NCBI RefSeq assembly: GCF_000967425.1
Contig: NZ_FO082820.1
Location: 868,001 to 932,000 of the forward strand
DNA: 64,000 nt
Source of the DNA: Pseudorhizobium banfieldiae
Lineage (GTDB): Bacteria; Pseudomonadota; Alphaproteobacteria; Rhizobiales; Rhizobiaceae
Direction: 5' to 3'
The first letter of the stretch is position 1; the number at the start of each line of letters is the position of its first letter. Below, in pieces: positions 9,512 to 18,153 of this stretch. The notes under the pieces were generated by a model. It made no database searches. It was not told where the DNA came from and saw only the letters and a program-made list of their open reading frames with translations. Position numbers and translations under genes: made by a program.

Positions 9512-10228
9512 ATGGAAACTCCGCTCCAAGCCACCATTTCCAACAAGCTGCTTTCGCTGCTGCCGCCCGATGACTTCGAGCAGATCAGCGGCAAGCTCGA
9601 GCATGTCCTGCTGCCGCGAGGAACTTCGATCGGCATGTCAGGCCAGCCGATCGACTACCTCTATTTCCTGACTTCTGGCATCGGTTCGATCGTTGTGGAA
9701 ACGCCGGAGGGACACCGGGCCGAAGCGGGCATGTTCGGGTTTGACGGTTATGTTCCCACCTCGGCCGTGGCCGATGTGGAACTCAACGCGCATGATGTGA
9801 GCATTCAACTAGATGCCGAAGCCTACCGGATGAGCTATGCCGATTTCCGGCATGCCATGGAGACCAACCGGAGCTTTTCGCGCGTCGTCGTCCGCGCCAT
9901 GGAAGCCTTCTCGATCCAATTATCCTATACGCTCGCCTCGAATGCCATTCATGACGTCACCGAGCGGCTCGCACGATGGCTGCTGATGTGCCACGACCGC
10001 GTGCCCGGCGACGAGATCGCCCTGACCCACGAATATCTGGCGGTAATGCTTGCTGTCCGCCGCCCGAGCGTCACGACCTCCCTCCATCTTCTGGAAGGCA
10101 GCGGCTTCATCAAATCGGAGAGAGGCAAGGTCATCGTCAGGAACAGACCCGGTCTCCAGGAGTTCGCACGGGATGCCTATGGGCGGCCGGAAGAGGAATA
10201 CCGGCGTCTGATGAAGGACTTGTTCTGA
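9512..10228 (+). CDS. Crp/Fnr-family transcriptional regulator (copy 1)
   Basis: A 238-residue protein with an N-terminal cyclic-nucleotide-binding-like beta-roll (to about residue 120, with YLYFLTSGIGSIV) and a C-terminal Crp-type helix-turn-helix: LTHEYLAVMLAVRRPSVTTSLHLLEGSGFIK. The N-terminal cysteines of FNR are missing, so it is not an iron-sulfur sensor; the ligand is unknown. GGAGG lies six bases before the ATG at 9512, favoured over the overlapping GTG at 9509. It is a close paralogue of the convergent gene at 10546, with the same C-terminal YGRPEEEYRRL tail. Confidence 0.88.
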   Translation: METPLQATISNKLLSLLPPDDFEQISGKLEHVLLPRGTSIGMSGQPIDYLYFLTSGIGSIVVETPEGHRAEAGMFGFDGYVPTSAVADVELNAHDVSIQLDAEAYRMSYADFRHAMETNRSFSRVVVRAMEAFSIQLSYTLASNAIHDVTERLARWLLMCHDRVPGDEIALTHEYLAVMLAVRRPSVTTSLHLLEGSGFIKSERGKVIVRNRPGLQEFARDAYGRPEEEYRRLMKDLF

Positions 10229-10290
10229 GCAGGATGGTGCAGCCGGCAGGTCCTCATCATCCATCAGGCGGTCCCTGAGGGAGACGGCCC

Positions 10291-10542
10291 GTGTCGATCA
10301 AACGGTACTATTTTAATATTCGGGATGATGGCAGCACCGTGCTGGATGAAGAGGGGGAGGAACACCGGAGCCTTGAGGAGGCACGCCAGAGTGCTGTCGA
10401 TGCCATCAAGGAACTCGCCGCCGCCCGGATCAGGACGAACGAGATGATCGGCAACACCGTCCTCGACGTCTGCGACGAAACCGGCGCGGTGCTCATGAGC
10501 ATTTCGTTGCGGCAGGTGATTGAAGAGCAGTTGAAGCGCTGA
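10291..10542 (+). CDS. DUF6894 family small protein
   Basis: An 83-residue protein with a GTG start and GAGGGAG just upstream. The pattern YYFNIRDDG, then DEEGEEH, then SLEEARQSAVDAIKELAA, and a C-terminal DETGAVLMSISL matches the DUF6894 family common in Rhizobiales, function unknown. It is soluble and acidic. It follows the first Crp/Fnr gene on the same strand and ends three bases before the second, convergent one. Confidence 0.8.
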   Translation: MSIKRYYFNIRDDGSTVLDEEGEEHRSLEEARQSAVDAIKELAAARIRTNEMIGNTVLDVCDETGAVLMSISLRQVIEEQLKR

Positions 10543-10545
10543 GGG

Positions 10546-11268
10546 TCAGAACTCGCCGATCAGACGGCGGTACTCCTCTTCCGGCTTGCCATAGGCGGTC
10601 GTCGCAAATTCCTGCAGGCCCCGGCGGTCGCGGATGGTGATGCGTCCGCGCTCGGCCTGGATGAGCTTCCGGCCCTCCAGCACATGCAGGGCGGTCGTGA
10701 CGCTCGGCCGCCGGACGCCGAGCATCAGCGAGATGAAATCATGGGTCAGCGCAATCTCGTCGCCATCCACCCGGTCATGGCACATCAGCAACCAGCGCGC
10801 GAGACGCTCGTCGACCTGGCGGGTGACGTTGCAGAGCGCGGTATAGGATATCTGCGACGAGAACGCCTGGATGAAGCGCGCCAGCAGGTTGGAGAAGGTG
10901 GGGTGTTCCGGCAGCAGCGCCTTCGCCGCGTCGAGGGGCATCCGGAATCCGCGACCTTCCACCTGGATGAGCACCTGATGCACGCTGATCGTGCCGCCCA
11001 CGCCGGCAGAGGTCGGTGCGAAGCCTTCGCGGCCGAACATGCCGGCCTCCGCGCGCTGCGCCTCGGCCGCGACGGTGACCACCGAACCGATGCCGCTGCA
11101 CAGGAAGTAGACATGCTCGATCTGCCCGTCGGCGCCGACGATCTCGAAGCCTCGCGGAAGCTCCACCGCCTCCAGGTGGTGCGATACCGCTCCGAACTCG
11201 CGTTCGGGCAACAGGGCTAGCAGTCGGTTTTGCGCGGCCGGGTGGTATGCGATGGACATTTTTCTCAT
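10546..11268 (-). CDS. Crp/Fnr-family transcriptional regulator (copy 2)
   Basis: A 240-residue paralogue of the regulator at 9512: same length, same beta-roll core (VYFLCSGIGSVV) and a nearly identical helix-turn-helix (LTHDFISLMLGVRRPSVTTALHVLEG). It too lacks the FNR cysteine cluster. No strong ribosome site precedes either ATG (11268 or 11259). The two genes converge on a DUF6894 gene, which suggests an inverted local duplication followed by divergence, or exchange of one ancestral regulator-DUF6894 unit. Confidence 0.87.
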   Translation of the reverse strand: MRKMSIAYHPAAQNRLLALLPEREFGAVSHHLEAVELPRGFEIVGADGQIEHVYFLCSGIGSVVTVAAEAQRAEAGMFGREGFAPTSAGVGGTISVHQVLIQVEGRGFRMPLDAAKALLPEHPTFSNLLARFIQAFSSQISYTALCNVTRQVDERLARWLLMCHDRVDGDEIALTHDFISLMLGVRRPSVTTALHVLEGRKLIQAERGRITIRDRRGLQEFATTAYGKPEEEYRRLIGEF

Positions 11269-11550
11269 TGATGTCGGGCGGAAGGTCCGGCCGCCATGCC
11301 CATGAGTCCCCCGGCGGTTCAGAATCGTATAGCACCGCGATTTTGCTGCGGATTTTGGGTACGGTGGCGGACAATCATGGCGCGTGCACGGCTGCTCTCC
11401 GGCGGCTTCCGGGGCTGGTGCGATCCTGACGATGCAGTTCTTGGTCCCCTAGCGTACAAAGCCACATCGCCCGATCATTTCCTGATAGCCTGTCATAAGC
11501 GTCGAACGATCTTCTCGACGGGCTCCTGCAGACATGGAAGGAGGTGCGGC

Positions 11551-11805
11551 ATGTTGACGAGACAGGACGGGCTTCAGGTTGGTGTATTCACGCCTGATGA
11601 TCTCGAACTGATGCGCAATGCCTTTCACCTTGCCTTGAGCTCGGAGAAAGGCCTGGATGGAAGCGACAAGGGCGAGGACCTAGGGCGCTCCATCATCCGG
11701 CTCTACAGGATGGGCCTTCACGAGCCCCAGAAGCTTGGCGCGGTGGCCGCGCTCATGACCTCCACGAGGCTGGTTCGCAATACCGGGCGCCTGCATATCT
11801 CGTGA
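11551..11805 (+). CDS. Small conserved-type hypothetical protein
   Basis: An 84-residue soluble protein with no family I can name. The start at 11551 is set by an AAGGAGG seven bases upstream; longer in-frame starts from 11296 have none. It is mostly helical (FTPDDLELMRNAFHLALSS, then LGRSIIRLYRMGLHEPQKL) and resembles small rhizobial proteins of unknown function found near regulators. The 280-bp gap upstream holds no other gene. Confidence 0.6.
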   Translation: MLTRQDGLQVGVFTPDDLELMRNAFHLALSSEKGLDGSDKGEDLGRSIIRLYRMGLHEPQKLGAVAALMTSTRLVRNTGRLHIS

Positions 11806-11874
11806 CCGGTTCGGGCCCCACGAGACAGCAGCCTCGCCGGCTGCCGTCCGCTAGATCCGGCTGAGGGGGCAGCG

Positions 11875-12159
11875 ATGACCGACGACCAACGGATCCTGGG
11901 CGCACGCATTTCGGGAAGGGTGCAGGGGGTAGGCTTCCGTGCCTGGACACAGGGCCAGGCACGGAAGCTGGGTCTTGCCGGATGGGTGCGCAACGAACGG
12001 GACGGAACCGTTGCCGCCGTGTTCGCCGGACCGCCCGCCGCGGTTGCCGCCATGGTGGAACACCTGTGGCAGGGTCCGCCCGGCGCCTCCGTCTCGGCCG
12101 TGGAGACCTGGGACGAGAACCTCGCCGATCTGCCGCCGGAGTTCCGCGTCACGCGGTGA
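11875..12159 (+). CDS. acyP: Acylphosphatase
   Basis: A 94-residue acylphosphatase that hydrolyses carboxyl-phosphate bonds such as acetyl phosphate. The active-site loop is seen as GRVQGVGFRAWTQ, with the catalytic Arg of GFR, and the Asn of GWVRNERDGTV completes the site. Length and the ferredoxin-like order of motifs are standard. GAGGGGG lies upstream of the ATG. Confidence 0.93.
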   Translation: MTDDQRILGARISGRVQGVGFRAWTQGQARKLGLAGWVRNERDGTVAAVFAGPPAAVAAMVEHLWQGPPGASVSAVETWDENLADLPPEFRVTR

Positions 12160-12269
12160 CGCTCCGCACTAGTTCAAAGCCGCACCCATCTCTGACCCCA
12201 TCCCCAACCCTTCGGAGAAGGTGGAGGGGAAGGTATTTTTACCCTCTTGTGCTGTGTCTATTTCTGGTT

Positions 12270-12283
12270 GAGTTAGTGAACTC
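12270..12283. promoter_or_regulatory. Short dyad upstream of the LuxR-type gene
   Basis: GAGTT-AGTG-AACTC forms a perfect 5-bp inverted repeat with a four-base centre, 25 bp before the LuxR-type start codon. It could be an autoregulatory operator; it is short and may be chance. Confidence 0.3.
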
Positions 12284-12307
12284 GATTGCATTCAGTTTGA
12301 TTCAGTA

Positions 12308-12982
12308 ATGACGAGTGAAACCCCTTTTGCCGCCGTAAGCCGAATGATGCTCGACCGGTGGCTGAAGACGGACGGGCAGCATCCTGCAACCCCCGACACG
12401 GTCTACCAGCCGGCGCTCGATCACCTGTCGATCAAGATGCGCCTGACGGTGTTCCACATCACCGGGCCGGACCCGCTGCAATGGGAAATGCGGGCGGTGC
12501 GGCATTCGGGCTTCACATCCCGGCTCCTCAACATCAACCAGCTCTTCGCGGATTGCCGCATCGGCGACTTCAAGGATCGCCGTTATATGGAGGAGGCAGT
12601 CATCCCGAGGCTGCTGGAGGTCTCCAGGACCCAGCAACCGCGCATCGAAATGGTCAAGACGCGCCTGCTCGGCGTCAGTCTGGGTTATGACAGGATCCTT
12701 CTCCCGCAGAAGAACGCCGAGGCTCCCGAGTGGATCATATCGAGCTCCTATGCCCGCTTCCTCCTCAGCCGGCCGCAGGAGCAGGCGAACCTGGACGTGG
12801 CTGACGAAGCCATTACCCAGCTTCTGGTCGAGGGTGCGACCGCGAAGGAGATCGCGGCGACGCTCGGCGTTTCACACCGGACCGTGGAGCATCGCCTGAG
12901 CCGGCTGAAGGAGCGCATGGGCGCACGCAACACGGTGCATCTCGTCGCCATGCTCATGGCGGGCCATATCGACCGCTCCTGA
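12308..12982 (+). CDS. LuxR-type (FixJ/NarL HTH) transcriptional regulator with PAS-like N-terminus
   Basis: A 224-residue protein. The C-terminal ~60 residues form a LuxR-type helix-turn-helix: LLVEGATAKEIAATLGVSHRTVEHRLSRLKERMGARN, a textbook recognition-helix pattern. The N-terminal ~150 residues lack acyl-homoserine-lactone-binding and receiver signatures and look PAS-like. Its stop lies seven bases from the end of the convergent flagellin gene. A link to flagellin control is suggested only by position. Confidence 0.82.
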   Translation: MTSETPFAAVSRMMLDRWLKTDGQHPATPDTVYQPALDHLSIKMRLTVFHITGPDPLQWEMRAVRHSGFTSRLLNINQLFADCRIGDFKDRRYMEEAVIPRLLEVSRTQQPRIEMVKTRLLGVSLGYDRILLPQKNAEAPEWIISSSYARFLLSRPQEQANLDVADEAITQLLVEGATAKEIAATLGVSHRTVEHRLSRLKERMGARNTVHLVAMLMAGHIDRS

Positions 12983-12988
12983 ACGGGC

Positions 12989-14776
12989 TCAGCGGAAGAG
13001 CTGGAGCATGTGTTCCGCATTGGCATTGGCGATGGAAAGCGCCTGGATCGCCAGTTGCTCCTGCGTCTGCAACGCCTTCAGCCGGGTCGACGCCTCGTCC
13101 ATGTCGGCATCGACGAGACGGCCCACCCCCTGGTCAAGTTTGGCCATGGACTGCTGGACGAAATCCGTCTGCATCCCGATACGCATCTGCAGCGCCCCAA
13201 GCACCGACGCGCCCGCGATGACTTTGCTGGTCGCAGTGTCCACGTAGGTGATGTACTCGCCCAGCAGGTCCGGCCGCTTGACGATATCGACATCGAGAAG
13301 CTTCATTGTCGCGAGCGGTTCGATGCTGACGACGACGTCAGACAGAACGACACGGGTCGAGGATCCGGAAAGACGATCGGTGAGAGGATTGGAGCGGATG
13401 CTCAGGCTCCAGGGTGAGGTGGCTTCCACCACCACGTCCCAGTCCTGCTCCAGGACCGACTGGAGAAGGACAGCCATTTCCTCGGCCGTCTCCACCTTGC
13501 CCGTGTCCTTCCCGAGGACGGTATTTACATAGGTGCGGTCGAAGGAGTGATGGGTGGCCGGCTGGCCGTTGATCGAGAAGTTGAAGTCGATCTGTACACC
13601 GTCTGCGTTGTTTCCATCCTTGTGGAGGGTGAATGGTTCGAACGAGAGGCCCAGAGCTGCACGCTGTCCATAGCCGGAGAGGCCGTCAGAGACGCCGGTA
13701 TCAGCAAACGAACTCGTCACGTTGGAAACGCCGACATAGGAGCCGGTGAGCCCGAGCGTGCGATCCTCCAGCGTCCCAATGCCCATCGTTACAGGGTCAT
13801 GGATCCAGTTGTTGGGGCCGACACGCATGCTCCAGTTGGAGTATACGTGTGCACCCGAGCCAGCGAGGAGGACATTCAGGATCTCGGCATACTTTTCGTT
13901 GGTGTCGATCACACCGTTCCAGCCCGGCTTAAGCGTGTCCAGCACGGCGCGGGTGATCGTGACCGTGGTTGTATGGCCCGCCTCGAGAGGAGCAGCAAAC
14001 CCTGTGGCAGGGTCGTCGGCATCAACGGTAACGTCGAATTCTATGATGTCTGACGGATCATCGAAGACAAGCGGGCCCGGGAAATCAAACGTCTTGAGCG
14101 GACGTCCTCCTGTTCCCTGTATCTGCGGTGCCCATTGCTCGATCCATTTGGCGTCGTTGTCCCAATAGCCGATCCGACGGATGCCGCCGATGTTGCCGAC
14201 GTCACGGGCATCTCCCTGAAGAAGGCCGCCGCCTGTGCTGTTGAAGAGCGAGACCTGCGACAGGTGGATCTTCATGCGTTCGACGGCCACGCCGTCGGTC
14301 TTGCTTCGGGTGAAGCCTGCGACCACGGAGACCTGGTTGGTCTGGTCGTCATAGATGTCGGGAACATCCGTGTTCAGCCAGTTCTGCCCGCTGAAGCTCG
14401 ATGACCGGGCGATCTCCTGGATCTGCCGCTTGAACTGCTCAAGTTCTTCCTGGATCTTCGCCTTGTCGACGCCGTCCTCGGTGGCGGCCACCAGGCGCGC
14501 CTTGAACTGGTGCATGATGTCCACGACGGCACTCATGCCCGTATAGGCCGTGTCGACCTTGGCCGCGCCCAGCCCGAGCGCATCGACGACGGCCGCCGTT
14601 GCCTTGTTGTCCGACTTCATCGTCGTCGAGATCGACCAGTAGGCGGCATTGTCGGTCGCCGTCTGGATCCGCAGTCCGGTGCTGACCTGCGCCTGGCTCT
14701 GCTGCATGCTCGCGCCAATGGTGCGCAGTGTCTGGAGGGCCGCAATTGCCGTGTGGTTGGTGAGGATGCTTGTCAT
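12989..14776 (-). CDS. Flagellin with an enlarged central domain
   Basis: A 595-residue flagellin. The conserved ends are clear: N-terminal D0/D1 MTSILTNHTAIAALQTLR, SGLRIQTATDNAAYWSI and SSSFSGQNWL, and C-terminal QTQEQLAIQALSIANANAEH. Most rhizobial flagellins are about 320-430 residues, so the surface-exposed middle (roughly residues 150-480) is strongly expanded. The ends have the alphaproteobacterial form, and no signal peptide is present, as expected for type III flagellar export. No other flagellar gene is in the window, so this is an orphan copy. It may serve as a minor filament subunit or an alternative antigenic form. Confidence 0.92.
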   Translation of the reverse strand: MTSILTNHTAIAALQTLRTIGASMQQSQAQVSTGLRIQTATDNAAYWSISTTMKSDNKATAAVVDALGLGAAKVDTAYTGMSAVVDIMHQFKARLVAATEDGVDKAKIQEELEQFKRQIQEIARSSSFSGQNWLNTDVPDIYDDQTNQVSVVAGFTRSKTDGVAVERMKIHLSQVSLFNSTGGGLLQGDARDVGNIGGIRRIGYWDNDAKWIEQWAPQIQGTGGRPLKTFDFPGPLVFDDPSDIIEFDVTVDADDPATGFAAPLEAGHTTTVTITRAVLDTLKPGWNGVIDTNEKYAEILNVLLAGSGAHVYSNWSMRVGPNNWIHDPVTMGIGTLEDRTLGLTGSYVGVSNVTSSFADTGVSDGLSGYGQRAALGLSFEPFTLHKDGNNADGVQIDFNFSINGQPATHHSFDRTYVNTVLGKDTGKVETAEEMAVLLQSVLEQDWDVVVEATSPWSLSIRSNPLTDRLSGSSTRVVLSDVVVSIEPLATMKLLDVDIVKRPDLLGEYITYVDTATSKVIAGASVLGALQMRIGMQTDFVQQSMAKLDQGVGRLVDADMDEASTRLKALQTQEQLAIQALSIANANAEHMLQLFR

Positions 14777-14967
14777 CTGAACCTGCCGCGCTGTTGCCTG
14801 CAGGTATGCTTTACAAATGGTTAACGGAAGTTACCCGGGACCTCCGTAGAAATACCGCCGCGGTGGAATTCTCGGTCCCCCGGAAGCCGTGCAGCCCCGA
14901 CAGGAAAAGCGGTTCAAAGCCAATGTGGAGCCGGCCGGAGAAAGTCACCTGCCCCTAGGCTCCAAAC

Positions 14968-14999
14968 GAAAAAAAAGGGCCCCTGACGGAGCCCTTTTT
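14968..14999 (-). terminator. Rho-independent terminator of the porin gene
   Basis: On the reverse strand AAAAAGGGC, a ten-base loop, then GCCCTTTTT followed by further T residues. It lies 18 bases past the stop of the outer-membrane protein gene, and the U-tail is on that gene's strand. Confidence 0.8.
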
Positions 15000-15016
15000 G
15001 CATGCTTCGGGGAGGA

Positions 15017-15640
15017 TCAGAACTTCACACCGATACCGACCTGTACGACGTGCTGGTCAAAGTCGACGTCGGCACCGCCGATGTCGCCGCTGCCGTAGTC
15101 GTTGTAGCGGTATTCCAGACGGCCGAACATGTTGTCGGTGAAGGCGTGATCGACACCGGCACCCAGCGTCCAGCCATGCAGCGTGTCGTCGTCTTCGACG
15201 GCGCCGCTGGTTTCCACGTTGGTGGCCGTCCAACCGCCGGCTGCGAAGATGAGCGTGCGGTCCATGGCGTAGCCGACGCGGCCGCGAACCGAACCGGAGA
15301 AGCCGGTTTCGAAGTCGCTCGTTGCCGTGATGGCATCGTCGTTCCAGTCATAGTTCAGATCGCCTTCGATACCGGCGACAAAGCCGTTCGACATCTGCCA
15401 GTTATAGCCGGCAAAGGCGCCGAAGCGGCCGCCGTCGAAATTTCCGTCAGCGCCAAGAGCTTCACCATCGCCCCAGCCGTAGCCGCCGTGGACACCGAGA
15501 TACGGGCCGCTCCAGCTGAATGCGGCCGGCATTTCAACGGCAGCCGGTGCTTCCGGAACATATTCCACGGCGTCAGCGGCAAGAGCCGAGGTGGATGCCA
15601 GCATTGCAACGCTTGCTGCCAGGATGAGAGTTCTCTTCAT
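15017..15640 (-). CDS. Omp25/RopB-like outer-membrane beta-barrel protein
   Basis: A 207-residue protein that starts with a signal peptide (MKRTLILAASVAMLASTSALA, cleaved after ALA) and continues as an eight-stranded barrel of the Rhizobiales Omp25/Omp31/RopB type: FSWSGPYLGVHGGYGWGDGEA, GGRFGAFAGYNWQ, VRGRVGYAMDRTLIFAAGGW, and a C-terminal strand VVQVGIGVKF ending in Phe. AAGGAG sits seven to eight bases before 15640, so the longer in-frame start at 15694 is rejected. Such proteins are abundant structural porins of the rhizobial outer membrane. Confidence 0.92.
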   Translation of the reverse strand: MKRTLILAASVAMLASTSALAADAVEYVPEAPAAVEMPAAFSWSGPYLGVHGGYGWGDGEALGADGNFDGGRFGAFAGYNWQMSNGFVAGIEGDLNYDWNDDAITATSDFETGFSGSVRGRVGYAMDRTLIFAAGGWTATNVETSGAVEDDDTLHGWTLGAGVDHAFTDNMFGRLEYRYNDYGSGDIGGADVDFDQHVVQVGIGVKF

Positions 15641-15982
15641 GATGCGTCTCCTTACTCGAATGCGGATGTCCAAGATGTAACCTATCTCACTCATAAAGCT
15701 GTAGCTGAATTACAACAGCTTTTTGTAAATGAGAAATGACAGTTTGTTGCCCCGGCCGTCCGTAGTTGATGATGGCGAAAGAACGAGCCGGAAGCCGCCG
15801 CGTTCCCCCGGTTTCGGCTCGTCGCATCAAACAAATTCCGCTGTTGCGAAATTGCATCAGGCAGGTTGAGCCGCCGGGCCACCGCCGCACTGGTTCCGCC
15901 CGCGGGAAACCAAGCAGCGCCCTTGTTTGTTGAACGGGCAGGAGTCCCCATATCCATGCCCGAGAGGCGAAGGAGTTTTCTC
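15641..15982. other. Intergenic region between porin and selO
   Basis: 342 bp. The left part must carry the leftward porin promoter; the AT-rich block 15680-15735 is the likely place. The right part precedes selO. No RNA gene or strong repeat is visible. Confidence 0.45.
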
Positions 15983-17446
15983 TTGTTCCAGTTCGATAAT
16001 TCCTATGCGCGCCTGCCCGAGCGCTTCTACGCATCAGTCTATCCCGAACCGGTGGAGGGCCCGGTCCTCCTGAAGTTCAACGAGGGCCTGGCGCAGGAGC
16101 TCGGCATCGAGGCGGACGTGACCGACCCACAGCGGCTGGCCGCGATCTTTGCCGGCAATGTCGTGCCGCAGGGTGCCACCCCGCTCGCCATGGCCTATGC
16201 CGGCCACCAGTTCGGCTCCTTCGTCCCGCAGCTCGGCGACGGACGGGCGATCCTGATCGGCGAGGTCGTCGACCGGAACGGAACCCGCCGCGACATCCAG
16301 TTGAAGGGTGCCGGCCCGACGCCGTTCTCCCGCCGCGGCGATGGCCGTGCGGCGCTCGGCCCGGTGCTGCGGGAATATATCCTTTCGGAGGCGATGCATG
16401 CGCTCGGCATCCGCGCAACACGCGCGCTGGCCGCCGTCGCGACAGGCGAACAGGTCTATCGCGAGACGCCGCAGCCGGGCGCCGTCTTCGTGCGGGTGGC
16501 ATCGAGCCATGTCCGCATCGGCACCTTCCAGTATTTCGCCGCCCGGCAGGATGTCGACGGATTGAAGACGCTGGCCGACTACGTGATTGAGCGTCACTAT
16601 CCCGAGCTTCGCGCGGTGGAGAAACCCTATCTGGAGCTGCTGCGAGCCGTCGCCTTCGCCCAGGCGGATCTCGTCGCCCGCTGGCTCGGGATCGGCTTCA
16701 TCCATGGTGTGATGAACACCGACAACATGACGCTGTCAGGCGAGACGATCGACTTCGGCCCCTGCGCCTTCCTCGACGAATACGACCAGATGAAGGTCTT
16801 CTCCTCCATCGACCAGGGCGGCCGCTACGCCTATCGCAACCAGCCCGGCATCGCCCAGTGGAACATCGCCCGGCTCGCCGAATGCATGCTGCCCCTGATC
16901 GACGAGGACCAGGACAAGGCGGTGCTGACCGCCAATCACGTGCTGAGCGAATTCGGCCAGCGCTTCCAGGCGGCATGGCTTTCGGTCTTCCGCAACAAGA
17001 CCTGCTTGTCATCGGAGGAGGAGGGAGACGGCGACCTCGTCCAGGCGCTGCTTGCCGCCATGCAGGAGGGCGAGGCGGACTTCACGCTGACCTTCCGTCG
17101 GCTCTGCGACGTCGCAGCCGGCGCGGGTGAGGAGGCCTTCCTTTCGTCCTTCAAGGAAAGGGACAAGGCAACCACCTGGCTCGAAACCTGGCGCCAGCGG
17201 CTCGAGCGGGAGAGGGGTTCGCAAGAGGAACGCTCTGCCGCCATGCGCGCCGTCAACCCGGCCATCATTCCCCGCAACCACAAGGTTGAGGAGGCGCTGG
17301 CTGCCGCCAACTACAGCGACCTCAGCTTCTTCAACCGGCTGCTGCAGGCGGTGGAACGGCCCTACGAGGATCGTCCTGAATTCGAGGCCTATACGGTCCC
17401 CCCGAAGCCGGAGGAACGGGTGCTGCAGACCTTCTGCGGCACGTGA
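15983..17446 (+). CDS. selO: SelO/YdiU protein adenylyltransferase (pseudokinase)
   Basis: A roughly 487-residue member of the SelO family, which transfers AMP to protein side chains and has been linked to redox homeostasis. The flipped-nucleotide kinase fold is supported by GDGRAILIGE, LKGAGPTPFSRRGDGRAALG, and the catalytic FIHGVMNTDNM with a downstream DFGPCAFLD. I prefer a TTG start at 15983: AAGGAG lies seven bases upstream, and the resulting N-terminus (FQFDNSYARLPERFY) fits the family. ATG 15956 is possible but poorly spaced. The bacterial enzyme here has no selenocysteine; the C-terminus ends in FCGT, keeping a Cys at the position occupied by Sec/Cys in the family. Confidence 0.93.
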   Translation: MFQFDNSYARLPERFYASVYPEPVEGPVLLKFNEGLAQELGIEADVTDPQRLAAIFAGNVVPQGATPLAMAYAGHQFGSFVPQLGDGRAILIGEVVDRNGTRRDIQLKGAGPTPFSRRGDGRAALGPVLREYILSEAMHALGIRATRALAAVATGEQVYRETPQPGAVFVRVASSHVRIGTFQYFAARQDVDGLKTLADYVIERHYPELRAVEKPYLELLRAVAFAQADLVARWLGIGFIHGVMNTDNMTLSGETIDFGPCAFLDEYDQMKVFSSIDQGGRYAYRNQPGIAQWNIARLAECMLPLIDEDQDKAVLTANHVLSEFGQRFQAAWLSVFRNKTCLSSEEEGDGDLVQALLAAMQEGEADFTLTFRRLCDVAAGAGEEAFLSSFKERDKATTWLETWRQRLERERGSQEERSAAMRAVNPAIIPRNHKVEEALAAANYSDLSFFNRLLQAVERPYEDRPEFEAYTVPPKPEERVLQTFCGT

Positions 17447-18061
17447 TCACGGCGTCGCGGTCGCGGTTTGAAAGCTGCCCTCGACCGGCCGCCCCACGGC
17501 CAGCGCCTTCACGAGGGCCGGCGAAAGCCGATCGCGATAGGCTGCATCCGGCTCGGCGCCCAGTGCGTCGAGCGTCTTGCTGAAGAAGCAGCGCACGGCT
17601 GCTGCGGAGGTGATGTCGAAGATCTCGGCATCGGAGAAGCCTTGCGCTTTCAGCTTTCCGACATCCTCTTTGGTGATGGAGGTGGCGTCACGCACGACCT
17701 TGGCTGCGAAACGCATCATTTCCCGCTCTGCCTCGTCGAGCGGCGCGTGGGCGCCGTCGGTCGCGGTGTCGGCCAGCTGGGTATCGCTGAAGCCTTCGCG
17801 CAGCAGCACGGAGCCGTGGGCCAGCATGCAGTAGGAGGACTTCAGTTCCCTGGCCGCCGCCAGCGTCACCAGTTCGTAGCGGCGCAGGCTCATGTGCCCG
17901 CGGATGCTGGCGAGCAGCGCCCCCCATTTTTCCATCACCTCCGGCCGGTGGCCGAAGATGCGGTACATGTTGGGCAGGTAGCCGTAGCTCTCTTCCGCCG
18001 AGACATACATGGCGGCGGTAGCGTCGCCGGCTTCGGGGCCGGGGGTGGAGATGAAGGCCAT
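17447..18061 (-). CDS. Peroxidase-related AhpD/CMD-family protein
   Basis: About 204 residues of the carboxymuconolactone-decarboxylase/AhpD superfamily, subgroup 'peroxidase-related'. The core motif appears as ELKSSYCMLAHGSVL, with Cys and His but Ala where AhpD has the second Cys of CxxC, so classical disulfide-based peroxidase activity is doubtful. The start at 18061 (MAFISTPGP) is preferred to 18097. The gene converges on selO with stops abutting. Confidence 0.82.
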   Translation of the reverse strand: MAFISTPGPEAGDATAAMYVSAEESYGYLPNMYRIFGHRPEVMEKWGALLASIRGHMSLRRYELVTLAAARELKSSYCMLAHGSVLLREGFSDTQLADTATDGAHAPLDEAEREMMRFAAKVVRDATSITKEDVGKLKAQGFSDAEIFDITSAAAVRCFFSKTLDALGAEPDAAYRDRLSPALVKALAVGRPVEGSFQTATATP

Positions 18062-18153
18062 CGGAACTGCTCCCCAAAGCGGGAAGCATACTCCCAAACC
18101 ATGGTCATGGGAATGCGGCCGGGCTCTCGTCCCGGCCGCGATCTTGTACCCGC

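Noticed and set aside
12180..12235. An intrinsic terminator or complete dispersed repeat after acylphosphatase
   Set aside because: CCCC-rich and GGGG-rich arms around CCTTCGG pair only imperfectly; at most a fragment of a rhizobial intergenic repeat.
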